A DNA stretch of 64,000 nucleotides from an uncultured Eubacteriales bacterium. GTDB taxonomy: Bacteria; Bacillota; Clostridia; Oscillospirales; CAG-272. The stretch spans positions 82,559 to 146,558 of the forward strand of contig CAKSAC010000004.1 in NCBI GenBank assembly GCA_934434925.1, written 5' to 3'. How positions within the stretch are numbered: the first letter of the stretch is position 1; every line of letters starts with the position of its first letter. The position numbers and the translations under genes were made by a program. Under the pieces are notes generated by a model that had not been told where the DNA came from, searched no databases, and saw only the letters and a program-made list of their open reading frames with translations. Below are positions 25,193 to 33,783 of the stretch, piece after piece.

Positions 25193-26392
25193 TTACTCGG
25201 TCTGTCCGCCGACAGACGGCGTATATTCGTGTACCGTCAGATGCACGGTATATTCCTGTCGGCTATAACTGAACGGGTTGATATACTTGACCCGATAGAG
25301 TTTTGCCTCCAACACATCCCCGACCTTCGCAGTCGAAAGCACGGTGCGCACATCCTTATAGCTCGTGATCTCGGAGCCGCCGAGACTGAGAAGAATGTCT
25401 CCCGCATTGATCTCGTCTTCGCCCCGGCTTTGCAGTTCTTCATTATAAAGATAGCCCGAAACCAAAAGACCACCGCCCTGTACCGAAGAAGACGAGTAGG
25501 TGATGCCGATATACGGAGTGTCGGAAACATATCCCTGCCGGATAATCTGCACGGCACGGTCGAGAGCGAGATCGACCGGAATGGCATATCCGATCGATTC
25601 CACGCCGTTTCCGGAGGATTTGGCATTGACAATGCCGATCAGTTGTCCGGAAAGGTTGAAAAGCCCGCCGCCGGAATTCCCGGGGCTGACCCCGGCAGAG
25701 TGCTGAACCAGCGTCATTGTAACGCCTTCAACCGTAATACGCCGCGCCAGGCATCCGATAATCCCGTCTGTAATGGTGCCGCCCAGCACGCCGAGCGGGT
25801 TTCCGATAGCCGCGACTTCCTGCCCGACCACAAGCTCGGAACTCTTCCCGACCTCTGCCGCTTTCAAGCCGGTCTTTTCGATTCGGACAACCGCGATATC
25901 CGATTGCCAGTCCGTACCCATTACCGTGGCCGTATAGCCTTCGCAATCCTGCTCAGTCGTAAAGACTTTAATCGTGCTGTACCCTTCCACCACATGGTTA
26001 TTGGTCACGATATAGGTATAGGTATCGTCCGAGCAAAGGATTACGCCGCTCCCGGCTCCGCTCTCTACGGTATTGCCGAAAAAGCGGTTATAAACGGTCG
26101 CTTCCGTCGTGATCGAGACTACGGAATCCAACGCCTTTTGCGCGACATAGACATAGGTGCCGGGCGTTGAGTCGGTCGATTGTGAAGCGCTCTGCTGTTG
26201 TATAGTAATATTTACATTATACATCGACTCTCCCGACTTGGTGTCCTGAGAGGTTCCCTGCGTTGTGGTATCGCCTTTGCTCCCCGTGGGGCCGAGCACC
26301 GCACAGGAGGACAGGACGGCACATAGCAGCACGGCTACCAGCAATACAGAAAGGAGCCGGGTCGATTTTTTGGTCGTATGCGTTTGTTTCAT
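25193..26392 (-). CDS. S1C serine protease, HtrA/DegP-like lipoprotein
   Basis: A 399-residue trypsin-like protease. The N-terminal hydrophobic region ends in VLSSC (Cys30), a lipobox, so it is probably lipid-anchored outside the membrane. The triad is visible as His in VTNNHVVEG, Asp in QSDIAVVRI and Ser in SPGNSGGGLF. One PDZ domain follows (about 285-385, with GDILLSLGGSEITSYKDV). It degrades or refolds damaged envelope proteins. It is followed by a two-component system, which fits an envelope-stress module. Confidence 0.92.
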   Translation of the reverse strand: MKQTHTTKKSTRLLSVLLVAVLLCAVLSSCAVLGPTGSKGDTTTQGTSQDTKSGESMYNVNITIQQQSASQSTDSTPGTYVYVAQKALDSVVSITTEATVYNRFFGNTVESGAGSGVILCSDDTYTYIVTNNHVVEGYSTIKVFTTEQDCEGYTATVMGTDWQSDIAVVRIEKTGLKAAEVGKSSELVVGQEVAAIGNPLGVLGGTITDGIIGCLARRITVEGVTMTLVQHSAGVSPGNSGGGLFNLSGQLIGIVNAKSSGNGVESIGYAIPVDLALDRAVQIIRQGYVSDTPYIGITYSSSSVQGGGLLVSGYLYNEELQSRGEDEINAGDILLSLGGSEITSYKDVRTVLSTAKVGDVLEAKLYRVKYINPFSYSRQEYTVHLTVHEYTPSVGGQTE

Positions 26393-26445
26393 GATTATTC
26401 CTCCGTTTGATTGGATGGCTCCAGTATAGACCCGCTTTGTGAATT

Positions 26446-26913
26446 CTATGTGATGGGCGGAAATTTTTCCTTTGAATTCTGCATTTCGGCATCCAGAAAA
26501 TCCTGCAAAATGATTTCGGCGGAAAGCGTATCCACCACCAAGCGCCGGCGACGGCCGCCGACTCCGGTCGCATGCAGAAATCCGTGTGCTTCCACGGTGG
26601 AAAGCCGTTCATCATAAAATCGGATCGGCAGATCGGTCTTTCCGCCGAGAATCTCTGCAAAAGCGCGGACGCGCGCGGCGCGGGGGCCTTCGCTCCCGTC
26701 CATATTGCGCGGCAGGCCGAGAACAATCAGCACAGCGCCCCGCATCTTTGCCTCTTCGGCGATGCGCGCTGCCGTTTTCATCATTCCGCCGACCGTAATC
26801 GTACCGATTCCGCCGGCAAGAAACTGCCCTTCATCCGACAGAGCAAGGCCCGTGCGCACATCTCCGAGATCAACGCCCAGTACGCGGCCTTTTTTCTCAT
26901 TCGCGTTTCCCAT
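26446..26913 (-). CDS. ruvX: RuvX/YqgF family putative Holliday junction resolvase
   Basis: A 155-residue RNase H-fold nuclease of the RuvX/YqgF family, which acts in pre-16S rRNA 5'-end maturation. Motifs are GVDLGDVRTGLALSD (first acidic residue), VLGLPRNMDGSEG, DERLSTVEA and the C-terminal VDTLSAEIILQDFLD. It has a short N-terminal extension. It has its own promoter and lies 53 nt ahead of htrA. Confidence 0.93.
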   Translation of the reverse strand: MGNANEKKGRVLGVDLGDVRTGLALSDEGQFLAGGIGTITVGGMMKTAARIAEEAKMRGAVLIVLGLPRNMDGSEGPRAARVRAFAEILGGKTDLPIRFYDERLSTVEAHGFLHATGVGGRRRRLVVDTLSAEIILQDFLDAEMQNSKEKFPPIT

Positions 26914-26951
26914 CCAGTCTCCCTCTCTTCATGGCTTTTCATTCTGTTTTC

Positions 26952-26980
26952 ATTGTAGCATCTTTTTTCTTTTCTGTAAA
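26952..26980 (-). promoter_or_regulatory. ruvX promoter
   Basis: Minus-strand TTTACA (26980-26975), 17-nt spacer and TACAAT (26957-26952). Confidence 0.7.
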
Positions 26981-26984
26981 GCCC

Positions 26985-27013
26985 TTGCTTTTCATGGCCC
27001 GGGCGGATATAAT
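26985..27013 (+). promoter_or_regulatory. Promoter of the degenerate-receiver regulator
   Basis: TTGCTT (26985-26990), 17-nt spacer and TATAAT (27008-27013). It is back to back with the ruvX promoter. Confidence 0.7.
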
Positions 27014-27083
27014 ACAAAAGAGCCGTCTGTCGCTTTTATTCCGGACGGTTGACAATTCCGAAAGATACAGCGGGGGAAAAGAC

Positions 27084-27821
27084 ATGATTCTGATTCTGCA
27101 TGAACGAAAAGAGGTACGCGACCGGGTACAGTTTGCGTTTTATCATCTCGGACTGAATACGGTTGCATCTTCACGCGCCCGCATGGAAAAATTCCTGGAC
27201 GCTTTTCCTGTCCGCGCCGTTTATCTGCCTGAAGCCGACACCATTCCCGGTTTGGTGCCGCTCTGCCGGAAATTGCGAAAGGAGCATCCGCTTATCCCCG
27301 TTATTCCCGCCGTTACGCCGGAAAAGGCCGCTGTTATCGGAAAGGAACTGGCTGCATGCACCGCCTCGGTGTTGAAGGTTCCGATTCCGCCTCTGCAAGC
27401 GGCCGCCGTTATTCTGGAACATTGCCGCCTGATTGACGGACGCGATCTTTCCGATCTGCGCGAAGGAGTCCTCGGTGTCAATCTGTACACCGACGACCTG
27501 TATTTTTGTTCGATTCCCTGCCCGGCAACCGCCGTGGAATGCTCTGTCGCCCGCTATATCCTTGAACAAGCGCCTCGCGCCGTTTCCGATACGGAACTGG
27601 CTTTGTCAACCGGGAACCCGCTCAAACGCCGGAAAGAAGCCTGCGTCCGCACCTATGTTTCAAGAATCAACCGTCTGGCCATGCAGATTATCCGCCGTCC
27701 TGCCATTCTCCACATTCAGAAAGAAGGATATTTCCCCGCTCCGTTCGACTTTGAAGAAGGCACGGAGCGCCAGCATCGTGTAAAAGACCGGCCGAAGAAA
27801 AGAAAGGCCGAAGCGCCCTGA
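27084..27821 (+). CDS. Putative regulator: degenerate receiver plus winged helix
   Basis: A 245-residue protein resembling an OmpR-type regulator that has lost its phosphorylation site. Residues 1-120 have the receiver pattern, but the acidic pair is replaced (LILHERKE) and the phospho-Asp position reads VYLPEAD; a Lys corresponding to the conserved one survives in LKVPIPP. Residues 150-225 look like a winged helix (VSDTELALSTGNP, CVRTYVSRINRLAMQII, IQKEGYFPAP). The start ATG 27084 follows GGGGGAAAAG. No partner kinase is adjacent. Assignment is by pattern, so it stays tentative. Confidence 0.7.
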   Translation: MILILHERKEVRDRVQFAFYHLGLNTVASSRARMEKFLDAFPVRAVYLPEADTIPGLVPLCRKLRKEHPLIPVIPAVTPEKAAVIGKELAACTASVLKVPIPPLQAAAVILEHCRLIDGRDLSDLREGVLGVNLYTDDLYFCSIPCPATAVECSVARYILEQAPRAVSDTELALSTGNPLKRRKEACVRTYVSRINRLAMQIIRRPAILHIQKEGYFPAPFDFEEGTERQHRVKDRPKKRKAEAP

Positions 27822-27830
27822 AAATCCGTC

Positions 27831-27901
27831 CGCCGCAAAGTTCCGTTAAGAAACAAGCTGCCCGCCGCAAAGTTCCGTCAAGAAACAAGCCGCCCGCCGC
27901 A
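27831..27901. repeat. 32-nt tandem repeat, 2.2 copies
   Basis: Copies begin at 27831, 27863 and 27895 with CGCCGCAAAG-type starts and differ at only one or two positions. It begins 9 nt after the regulator stop codon and runs to the sigK upstream region. Confidence 0.8.
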
Positions 27902-27951
27902 TATACTGGTAGAAACGGTTCTCTACCCGTATGGAAAGGTGGGCTTTTCTC

Positions 27952-28659
27952 ATGGCTTACGCATTCACTTCCCCGGCGTTTCATCTGATCTCTCTGCTGC
28001 TCGGCATCGGGAGTCCCCAATCTTTTCCTCCCCCGCTCCCCAAAAGCGAAGAGGCGGAGCTTTTTTGCAGAATGAAGCAAAAAGACGGTGCCGCCAGACA
28101 AAAACTGATTGAACACAATCTCCGGCTCGTCGCGCATGTCGTCCGCAAATACTATACGTCTTACCACAACCCGGATGAACTCGTTTCGATCGGCAGTCTC
28201 GGGCTGATTAAGGCAATCGATTCCTTTAATTGCGAAAACGGCGCACGTTTCGCTACATATGCGGCCAAATGCGTTCAGAACGAGATTCTGATGTTTTTCC
28301 GTTCGCAAAAACGCCTGTCCTGCGAAGTCTCCATCAATGAAACCATCGATGTGGACCGTGACGGCAACCCGCTTGCTTATATCGATGTCATCAGTTCCGA
28401 TGAAAATATCACCAAAGAACTCGATATCAAGATTCATGCCGAAAAAGCCTACCGGCTGATCGAAGAGGTGCTTGACCCGCGGGAAAGACGCGTGATCATC
28501 CTGCGGTACGGTCTCGGGAAAAATCCGCCCCTGACGCAGCGCCAGGTTGCCGAAGCGATGGGCATTTCGCGTTCCTATGTCAGCCGGATTGAAAAAAAGG
28601 CGCTCTCGCGGATGCGGGAACGCTTCGGTTCTTTCATTCCTTCTTTCGAGGATTCCTGA
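27952..28659 (+). CDS. sigK: RNA polymerase sporulation sigma factor SigK
   Basis: A 235-residue sigma-70-family protein close to SigK, the late mother-cell sigma factor. The hydrophobic N-terminal pro-sequence (AFHLISLLLGI) precedes PPPLPKSEEAELF. Region 2 has IEHNLRLVAHVVRKYY, SIGSLGLIKAIDSFN and ATYAAKCVQNEILM; region 4.2 is TQRQVAEAMGISRSYVSRIEKKALSRM. The gene is uninterrupted, with no skin-like element. ATG 27952 has AAGGTGGG at 27936-27943. CATATACT at 27900-27907 resembles a SigE -10 box, but I see no clear -35. Confidence 0.92.
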   Translation: MAYAFTSPAFHLISLLLGIGSPQSFPPPLPKSEEAELFCRMKQKDGAARQKLIEHNLRLVAHVVRKYYTSYHNPDELVSIGSLGLIKAIDSFNCENGARFATYAAKCVQNEILMFFRSQKRLSCEVSINETIDVDRDGNPLAYIDVISSDENITKELDIKIHAEKAYRLIEEVLDPRERRVIILRYGLGKNPPLTQRQVAEAMGISRSYVSRIEKKALSRMRERFGSFIPSFEDS

Positions 28660-28803
28660 CTTCCAAGGATTCACGAGCGGCACGGATTCCCTCTCTCATT
28701 GCATCGTTTTTTCCTTTTTTCGCATGATATTTTTTGCATAAAAAAGCCGGAACGACGCACAATAAGGGGCAGAAGCGTTTGCTTTGAAAGGAGAACCGTT
28801 AAT

Positions 28804-29028
28804 ATGGTTATGGATAGAATCGCGCTGTTTCTTACAATCATCGGCGCACTCAACTGGGGAAGCGTCGGCCTCTTCAGTTTTGACATTGTGGCATGGGTCT
28901 GCGGAGGACAGGGAACACTGATCGCCCGGGTGATTTATACCGTGGTGGCTCTTGCGGGCCTTTGGTGTGTTTCGCTTCTCTTCCGTTCGCGGGCGGAGAA
29001 CGAAGTCACGACCGGAGAAAACCGGTAA
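28804..29028 (+). CDS. DUF378 family small membrane protein
   Basis: A 74-residue protein with two hydrophobic segments (about 5-27 and 39-60), matching the DUF378/YuzA family: DRIALFLTIIGALNWGSVGLF and ARVIYTVVALAGLWCVSLLF. The start ATG 28804 follows AAAGGAG at 28787-28793; ATG 28810 is an alternative. Function is unknown. It stands alone after sigK. Upstream, GCATA and CACAATA spaced 17 nt apart resemble a forespore sigma promoter, but only weakly. Confidence 0.88.
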   Translation: MVMDRIALFLTIIGALNWGSVGLFSFDIVAWVCGGQGTLIARVIYTVVALAGLWCVSLLFRSRAENEVTTGENR

Positions 29029-29153
29029 AAACTGCGGCTCGCGCAGTCTCTTTCAAAAAATCGCGTAAAGTGCGCGCTTGCCGGGGGCAGACGAACAAGA
29101 TCGTCTGCCTTTCTTCTGCCCGGCGGCCGAATGCGGGTAAAAACGCTGTGCGG

Positions 29154-29225
29154 CCGGCGCGGGTGGGCATGCCTTTTGTCGGCGCGAAAGCGACCGGCGC
29201 GGGTGGGCATGCCTTTTGTCGGCGC
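29154..29225. repeat. Duplicated 32-nt sequence, 40-nt period
   Basis: Identical 32-nt copies at 29154-29185 and 29194-29225, separated by 8 nt. The rest of the DUF378-LysR gap (29029-29335) has no gene I can support. Confidence 0.8.
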
Positions 29226-29256
29226 AGAGCCGGAACTGCGACGTTTCTCTTCGGTC

Positions 29257-29285
29257 TTGAATTATGCGCGCGCCTGTGGTATACT
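29257..29285 (+). promoter_or_regulatory. Promoter of the LysR-family gene
   Basis: TTGAAT (29257-29262), 17-nt spacer and TATACT (29280-29285), 50 nt before the start codon. Confidence 0.7.
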
Positions 29286-29335
29286 GGTCTTGCATATTTC
29301 TCTGCTTTTTGAAACCGACAACGGAAGGAGACAAA

Positions 29336-30265
29336 ATGAACTTATTGTATCTCAAATACGCAATCGAGGTTGCTTCCAGCGGCTCTATCAACAAGGCGGC
29401 GGAAAAACTGTACATGGATCAACCGAACCTCAGCCGCTGTATCAAAGACCTTGAATCCTCTCTCGGCGTCAGCATCTTCGCCCGTTCCGCAAAAGGAATG
29501 AAAGTCACGCCCGAAGGAGAGGAATTTCTGAAATTTGCGGAAAGCATTCTCAAGCAGGTTGACACTGTCGAAAACATGTTCCGGAAAGACTATTCGGAAA
29601 AGAAGCGCTTTTCGATCTCCGTGCCGAGAGCAAGCTATATCTGCGAGGCCTTCTCTGCTTTTTCGCAAAATCTGCCGACCGACGGCGGGTTTGAGATTTT
29701 TTACAAAGAAACAAACGCCAACCGGGCCATCAAAAACATCCTGGAAGAGAATTATCGCCTCGGGATTCTCCGTTACGCCGAGCATTATGAAAAATATTAT
29801 AAAGATATGCTGGACAGCCGCGGGATGACATATGAGCTGATTGCCGAATTCCGCTACGAGCTGATTATGAGCAAAGCGTCTCCGCTTGCATCCTTGTCGG
29901 AAATCGGTTTTTCGGATCTTGCGGATAAAATCGAGATCGCCCATGCGGACCCCTATGTTCCCTCGCTCCCGCTGGCCGAAGTGAAGAAAGAGGAACTGCC
30001 CGAAATGGAAAAAAGAATCTTTGTTTTTGAACGGGCCAGCCAGTTTGAACTGCTCGCCAAAAACCCGAACACCTTCATGTGGGTCTCCCCTGTTCCCGAA
30101 TCGGTTCTCCATCATTACGGATTGCTGCAAAGGCGTTGCGCCGAAAATAAAAAAACATATAAAGATTTTCTCGTCCGCAAAAAGGATTATCGGTTGACCG
30201 ACCTCGATAAATCCTTCATTACCGAACTGTGCCGTGTGAAACGCGAATTATTCAAAGCGGATTGA
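29336..30265 (+). CDS. LysR-family transcriptional regulator
   Basis: A 309-residue regulator. The N-terminal winged HTH is typical: LLYLKYAIEVASSGSINKAAEKLYMDQPNLSRCIKDLE is followed by LGVSIFARSAKGMKVTPEGEEFL. The C-terminal effector domain is divergent (about 95-309), with a conserved-looking ILRYAEHYEKYYKDML region, and no ligand can be deduced. The start ATG 29336 is preceded by GGAAGGAG. It has its own promoter and terminator, so it is separate from the rex-adhE operon downstream. Confidence 0.9.
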   Translation: MNLLYLKYAIEVASSGSINKAAEKLYMDQPNLSRCIKDLESSLGVSIFARSAKGMKVTPEGEEFLKFAESILKQVDTVENMFRKDYSEKKRFSISVPRASYICEAFSAFSQNLPTDGGFEIFYKETNANRAIKNILEENYRLGILRYAEHYEKYYKDMLDSRGMTYELIAEFRYELIMSKASPLASLSEIGFSDLADKIEIAHADPYVPSLPLAEVKKEELPEMEKRIFVFERASQFELLAKNPNTFMWVSPVPESVLHHYGLLQRRCAENKKTYKDFLVRKKDYRLTDLDKSFITELCRVKRELFKAD

Positions 30266-30296
30266 CCCTTCGTTTTCAAGTCAAAAACGTCAAAAT

Positions 30297-30329
30297 CCCC
30301 GGAAGAAAAAAGATTTTCCGGGGGTTTCT
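30297..30329 (+). terminator. Terminator after the LysR gene
   Basis: Hairpin CCCCGGAA/TTCCGGGG (30297-30304 and 30316-30323), then GTTTCTTTATTT. Confidence 0.75.
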
Positions 30330-30392
30330 TTATTTCGTTCCGCGTTATATCGATACATACAATACCGATATGCGAAATCAACCATTCCGTTT

Positions 30393-30411
30393 TATGCAAA
30401 AATGTTGCATA
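30393..30411. promoter_or_regulatory. Inverted repeat upstream of rex, candidate operator
   Basis: TATGCAA-N5-TTGCATA, perfect 7-bp arms, overlaps a possible -10 element (CATACT, 30408-30413) of the rex-adhE-hyd operon. It does not match the usual Rex box (TTGTTAA-type), so the binding protein is unknown. Confidence 0.5.
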
Positions 30412-30439
30412 CTGGTAGTGAAAGAAAGGAGTGGTGCGC

Positions 30440-31030
30440 TTGATATCCAGAGCAACGCTCGGCAGATTGCCGACTTATCTCAAATATCTGCGTTCGCTTC
30501 CGCCCTCTGATGAAGAAATCTCCGCGGCCGCTATTGCGCGATGTCTTTCCCTCGGCGATGTGCAGGTGCGCAAGGACCTGGCCTCGGTCGGAGGAAACGG
30601 AAAGCCGAAGGTGGGTTACAGAATCTCCGAACTGATCGCCTGTATGGAAAGCGTGCTGTCGGACACGGCCCCGCGGGAAGCGGTCATTGTCGGAGCGGGA
30701 AAGCTCGGCAGTGCGCTTCTCGGATACAACGGGTTTTCCGAATACGGTATCGTCGTTTTGAAAGCGTTTGATACCGACGACGCAAAAATCGGGCAAAATG
30801 TCCGGCCGATCGGTGAACTGCACGCCTATTGTGCGCTCCATCAGATCGAACTCGGCATTCTGACCGTTCCCCCCGCCGCCGCACAGCAAGCTGCGGAAGA
30901 AATGGTGCGGTGCGGAATCCGGGCCATCTGGTGCTTTTCTTCCGCTCATCTGGAACTTCCGCACGACGTGGTCGTGCAATATGAAAATCTTGCGCTTTCT
31001 CTCGCACATCTCCAAGCCAAAACAGAATAA
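30440..31030 (+). CDS. rex: Redox-sensing transcriptional repressor Rex
   Basis: A roughly 196-residue Rex that senses the NADH/NAD+ ratio and represses fermentation genes. The N-terminal winged helix reads ISRATLGRLPTYLKYL and VQVRKDLASVGGNGKPKVGY; the Rossmann domain has AVIVGAGKLGSALLGY and the C-terminal swap helix WCFSSAHLELP..VVVQYENLALSL. I prefer TTG 30440 because AAAGGAG (30425-30431) is 8 nt before it; GTG 30431 and 30434 are too close. adhE follows after 27 nt without a terminator, so rex probably autoregulates the whole fermentative operon. Confidence 0.93.
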   Translation: MISRATLGRLPTYLKYLRSLPPSDEEISAAAIARCLSLGDVQVRKDLASVGGNGKPKVGYRISELIACMESVLSDTAPREAVIVGAGKLGSALLGYNGFSEYGIVVLKAFDTDDAKIGQNVRPIGELHAYCALHQIELGILTVPPAAAQQAAEEMVRCGIRAIWCFSSAHLELPHDVVVQYENLALSLAHLQAKTE

Positions 31031-31057
31031 TTTTGATTATATACAAAGGAGGTTTCT

Positions 31058-33772
31058 ATGGAAATCAAGGAAAGGCAGATTGTTGACAACCTGGAAAGCC
31101 TGGAAGCGGCCATTGCCCGCGTCCGGGAAGCGCAACGGGTATTCGCCGCTTACACGCAGGAACAGGTTGACAAAATCTTCAAAGCCGCGGCGATGGCCGC
31201 CAACCGGGCGCGGATTCCGCTTGCCAGACTGGCGGTGGAAGAGACGGGCATGGGTGTTTTGGAAGACAAGGTCATCAAGAACAACTACGCCGCCGAATAT
31301 ATCTATAATGCTTATAAAAACACCAAAACCTGCGGCGTGATTGAAGAAGACCCGGCATACGGCATCAAAAAAATCGCCGAGCCGATCGGCGTCATCGCGG
31401 CGGTCATTCCCACGACCAACCCGACATCGACCGCAATCTTCAAAGCCCTGCTTGCCTTGAAGACCCGCAACGCCATTATCATCAGCCCCCATCCGAGAGC
31501 CAAAAAAGCGACCATCGCCGCCGCCGAGCTTATTCTGCATGCGGCAGTCGAAGCGGGCGCGCCCGAGGGGATCATCGACTGGATTGATGTTCCGTCGCTC
31601 GATATGACAAATCTTGTGATGAAAGAATCCGACATCATTCTGGCAACGGGCGGCCCCGGCATGGTAAAGGCCGCATATTCTTCCGGGAAACCGGCGCTCG
31701 GTGTCGGTGCGGGAAACACGCCGGCCATCATCGATGAAACAGCGGACGTTGTTCTCGCCGTCTCGTCGGTCATTCACTCCAAAACCTTTGACAACGGTAT
31801 GATCTGCGCCTCGGAGCAATCGGTCATCGTTCATAAGAATATATACGACACGGTCAAGGCCGAATTCGCCGCGAGAGGTTGTTATTTCCTGAATCCGGAA
31901 GAGACCGAGAAGGTCCGCAAGACCATCCTGATCAACGGCGCATTGAACGCAAAAATCGTCGGGCAAAAAGCCGCAAAGATTGCAGAACTCGCGGGGGTCA
32001 CGGTTCCCGCCGGAACAAAGATTCTGATCGGCGAAGTGGAAAGCGTGGAGTTATCCGAAGAGTTTGCGCACGAAAAGCTCTCCCCCGTCCTCGCCATGTA
32101 CCGGGCGGAAGATATTCAGGACGCGTTCACCAAAGCGGAACATCTGATTGCCGACGGCGGATACGGCCATACCTCTTCCATTTATCTGAACGCCGAGACC
32201 GAGCAGGAAAAACTCCGGGAATTCGCCGCGCGGATGAAGACCTGCCGGATCCTTGTGAACACCCCTTCCTCTCACGGCGGAATCGGCGATCTTTATAATT
32301 TCAAACTCGCGCCGTCCTTAACGCTCGGTTGCGGTTCCTGGGGAGGCAACAGCGTATCGGAAAATGTGGGCGTCAAGCACCTGATCAATATCAAGACAGT
32401 CGCCGAAAGGAGAGAAAACATGCTCTGGTTCCGCGCTCCCGAAAAAGTTTATATCAAAAAAGGTTGTCTGCCGGTTGCTCTTTCCGAACTCAAAACCGTC
32501 ATGGGCAAAAAGCGTGCCTTTATCGTCACGGACACTTTCCTCTACAACAACGGCTACACAAGACCCATCGAAGAAAAACTCGATGAAATGGGCATCGTCC
32601 ATGAAACCTTCTTTGATGTCGCGCCCGACCCGACGCTGGCCTGCGCAAAAGCCGGCGCGGAACTGATGCGCTCCTTCCGCCCCGATACCATCATCGCGCT
32701 CGGCGGCGGGTCTGCCATGGATGCCGGGAAGATCATGTGGGTCATGTACGAACATCCCGAAGTTGACTTCCAGGATATGGCCATGCGTTTCATCGATATA
32801 CGCAAGAGAGTTTACACCTTCCCGAAGATGGGAGAAAAAGCCTATTTCATCGCCGTTCCGACTTCTGCGGGTACCGGCTCGGAAGTCACCCCCTTCGCCG
32901 TAATCACCGATCAGGAGAGCGGTATCAAGTATCCGCTTGCCGATTACGAACTTCTCCCGAACATGGCAATCATCGACACGGACTTCCACATGACGGCTCC
33001 GCGGGGGCTGACCGCCGCATCCGGCATTGACGCTGTCTCTCACGCACTGGAAGCCTACGCGTCCGTAATGGCGACCGACTATACCGACGGGCTTGCCAAG
33101 CAGGCGTTGAAGACCATCTTCCGATATCTGCCGAGAGCCTATGATAACGGCCAGACCGATGTGGAAGCAAGAGAGAAAATGGCGAACGCCGCAACCATGG
33201 CGGGCATGGCGTTTGCGAACGCGTTTCTCGGTGTCTGCCACTCGATGGCGCATAAACTCGGCGCGTTCCATCATATCCCGCACGGAGTTGCGAACGCCTT
33301 GATGCTGGAAGAAGTCCTCCGCTTCAACTCTGCCGAAGCTCCTGTCAAAATGGGTACCTTCTCGCAATATGATCACCCGCACACCCTTGAAAGATATGCC
33401 GAAATTGCCGACGCGCTCGGCCTCGGCGGCAAGACCGACACGGAAAAACTGAAAAATCTCATCAAAGCCGTCAATGACCTCAAAGCAAGAGTCGGGATCA
33501 AACCGACAATCCGGGATTATGTTCCCGACGAAGCGGGTTTCCTCGCCAGCCTTGACGAGATGACCGAGCAGGCGTTCGACGATCAATGCACAGGCGCAAA
33601 CCCGAGATACCCGCTCATGAGCGAGATCCGGCAGATGTACCTCAACGCCTACTACGGCAAGCACTTTGTCGAACCCGATATGCCCCGGGCGGCCGGCGTT
33701 TCCGTCGCAGATGACGCGCACAATTTCAAGCAGGCATTCCGCCGCGCAAAAAGCGGAATGAACAAAGCATAA
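31058..33772 (+). CDS. adhE: Bifunctional acetaldehyde-CoA/alcohol dehydrogenase
   Basis: A 904-residue AdhE converting acetyl-CoA to ethanol with two NADH. The N-terminal half is a CoA-acylating aldehyde dehydrogenase with the catalytic Cys in DNGMICASEQ. The C-terminal half is an iron-dependent alcohol dehydrogenase with GGGSAMDAGKIMWV, TSAGTGSEVTPFAV and metal-binding His residues in CHSMAHKLGAFHHIPHG. A strong AAAGGAGG site precedes the ATG. It follows rex closely and precedes the hydrogenase genes, linking the two main ways of disposing of electrons. Confidence 0.97.
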   Translation: MEIKERQIVDNLESLEAAIARVREAQRVFAAYTQEQVDKIFKAAAMAANRARIPLARLAVEETGMGVLEDKVIKNNYAAEYIYNAYKNTKTCGVIEEDPAYGIKKIAEPIGVIAAVIPTTNPTSTAIFKALLALKTRNAIIISPHPRAKKATIAAAELILHAAVEAGAPEGIIDWIDVPSLDMTNLVMKESDIILATGGPGMVKAAYSSGKPALGVGAGNTPAIIDETADVVLAVSSVIHSKTFDNGMICASEQSVIVHKNIYDTVKAEFAARGCYFLNPEETEKVRKTILINGALNAKIVGQKAAKIAELAGVTVPAGTKILIGEVESVELSEEFAHEKLSPVLAMYRAEDIQDAFTKAEHLIADGGYGHTSSIYLNAETEQEKLREFAARMKTCRILVNTPSSHGGIGDLYNFKLAPSLTLGCGSWGGNSVSENVGVKHLINIKTVAERRENMLWFRAPEKVYIKKGCLPVALSELKTVMGKKRAFIVTDTFLYNNGYTRPIEEKLDEMGIVHETFFDVAPDPTLACAKAGAELMRSFRPDTIIALGGGSAMDAGKIMWVMYEHPEVDFQDMAMRFIDIRKRVYTFPKMGEKAYFIAVPTSAGTGSEVTPFAVITDQESGIKYPLADYELLPNMAIIDTDFHMTAPRGLTAASGIDAVSHALEAYASVMATDYTDGLAKQALKTIFRYLPRAYDNGQTDVEAREKMANAATMAGMAFANAFLGVCHSMAHKLGAFHHIPHGVANALMLEEVLRFNSAEAPVKMGTFSQYDHPHTLERYAEIADALGLGGKTDTEKLKNLIKAVNDLKARVGIKPTIRDYVPDEAGFLASLDEMTEQAFDDQCTGANPRYPLMSEIRQMYLNAYYGKHFVEPDMPRAAGVSVADDAHNFKQAFRRAKSGMNKA

Positions 33773-33783
33773 GGAGAGAAAGT

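Noticed and set aside
31031..31057. Rex box directly upstream of adhE
   Set aside because: The 27-nt gap contains only A+T-rich sequence and the RBS; no TTGTTAA-type palindrome is present.
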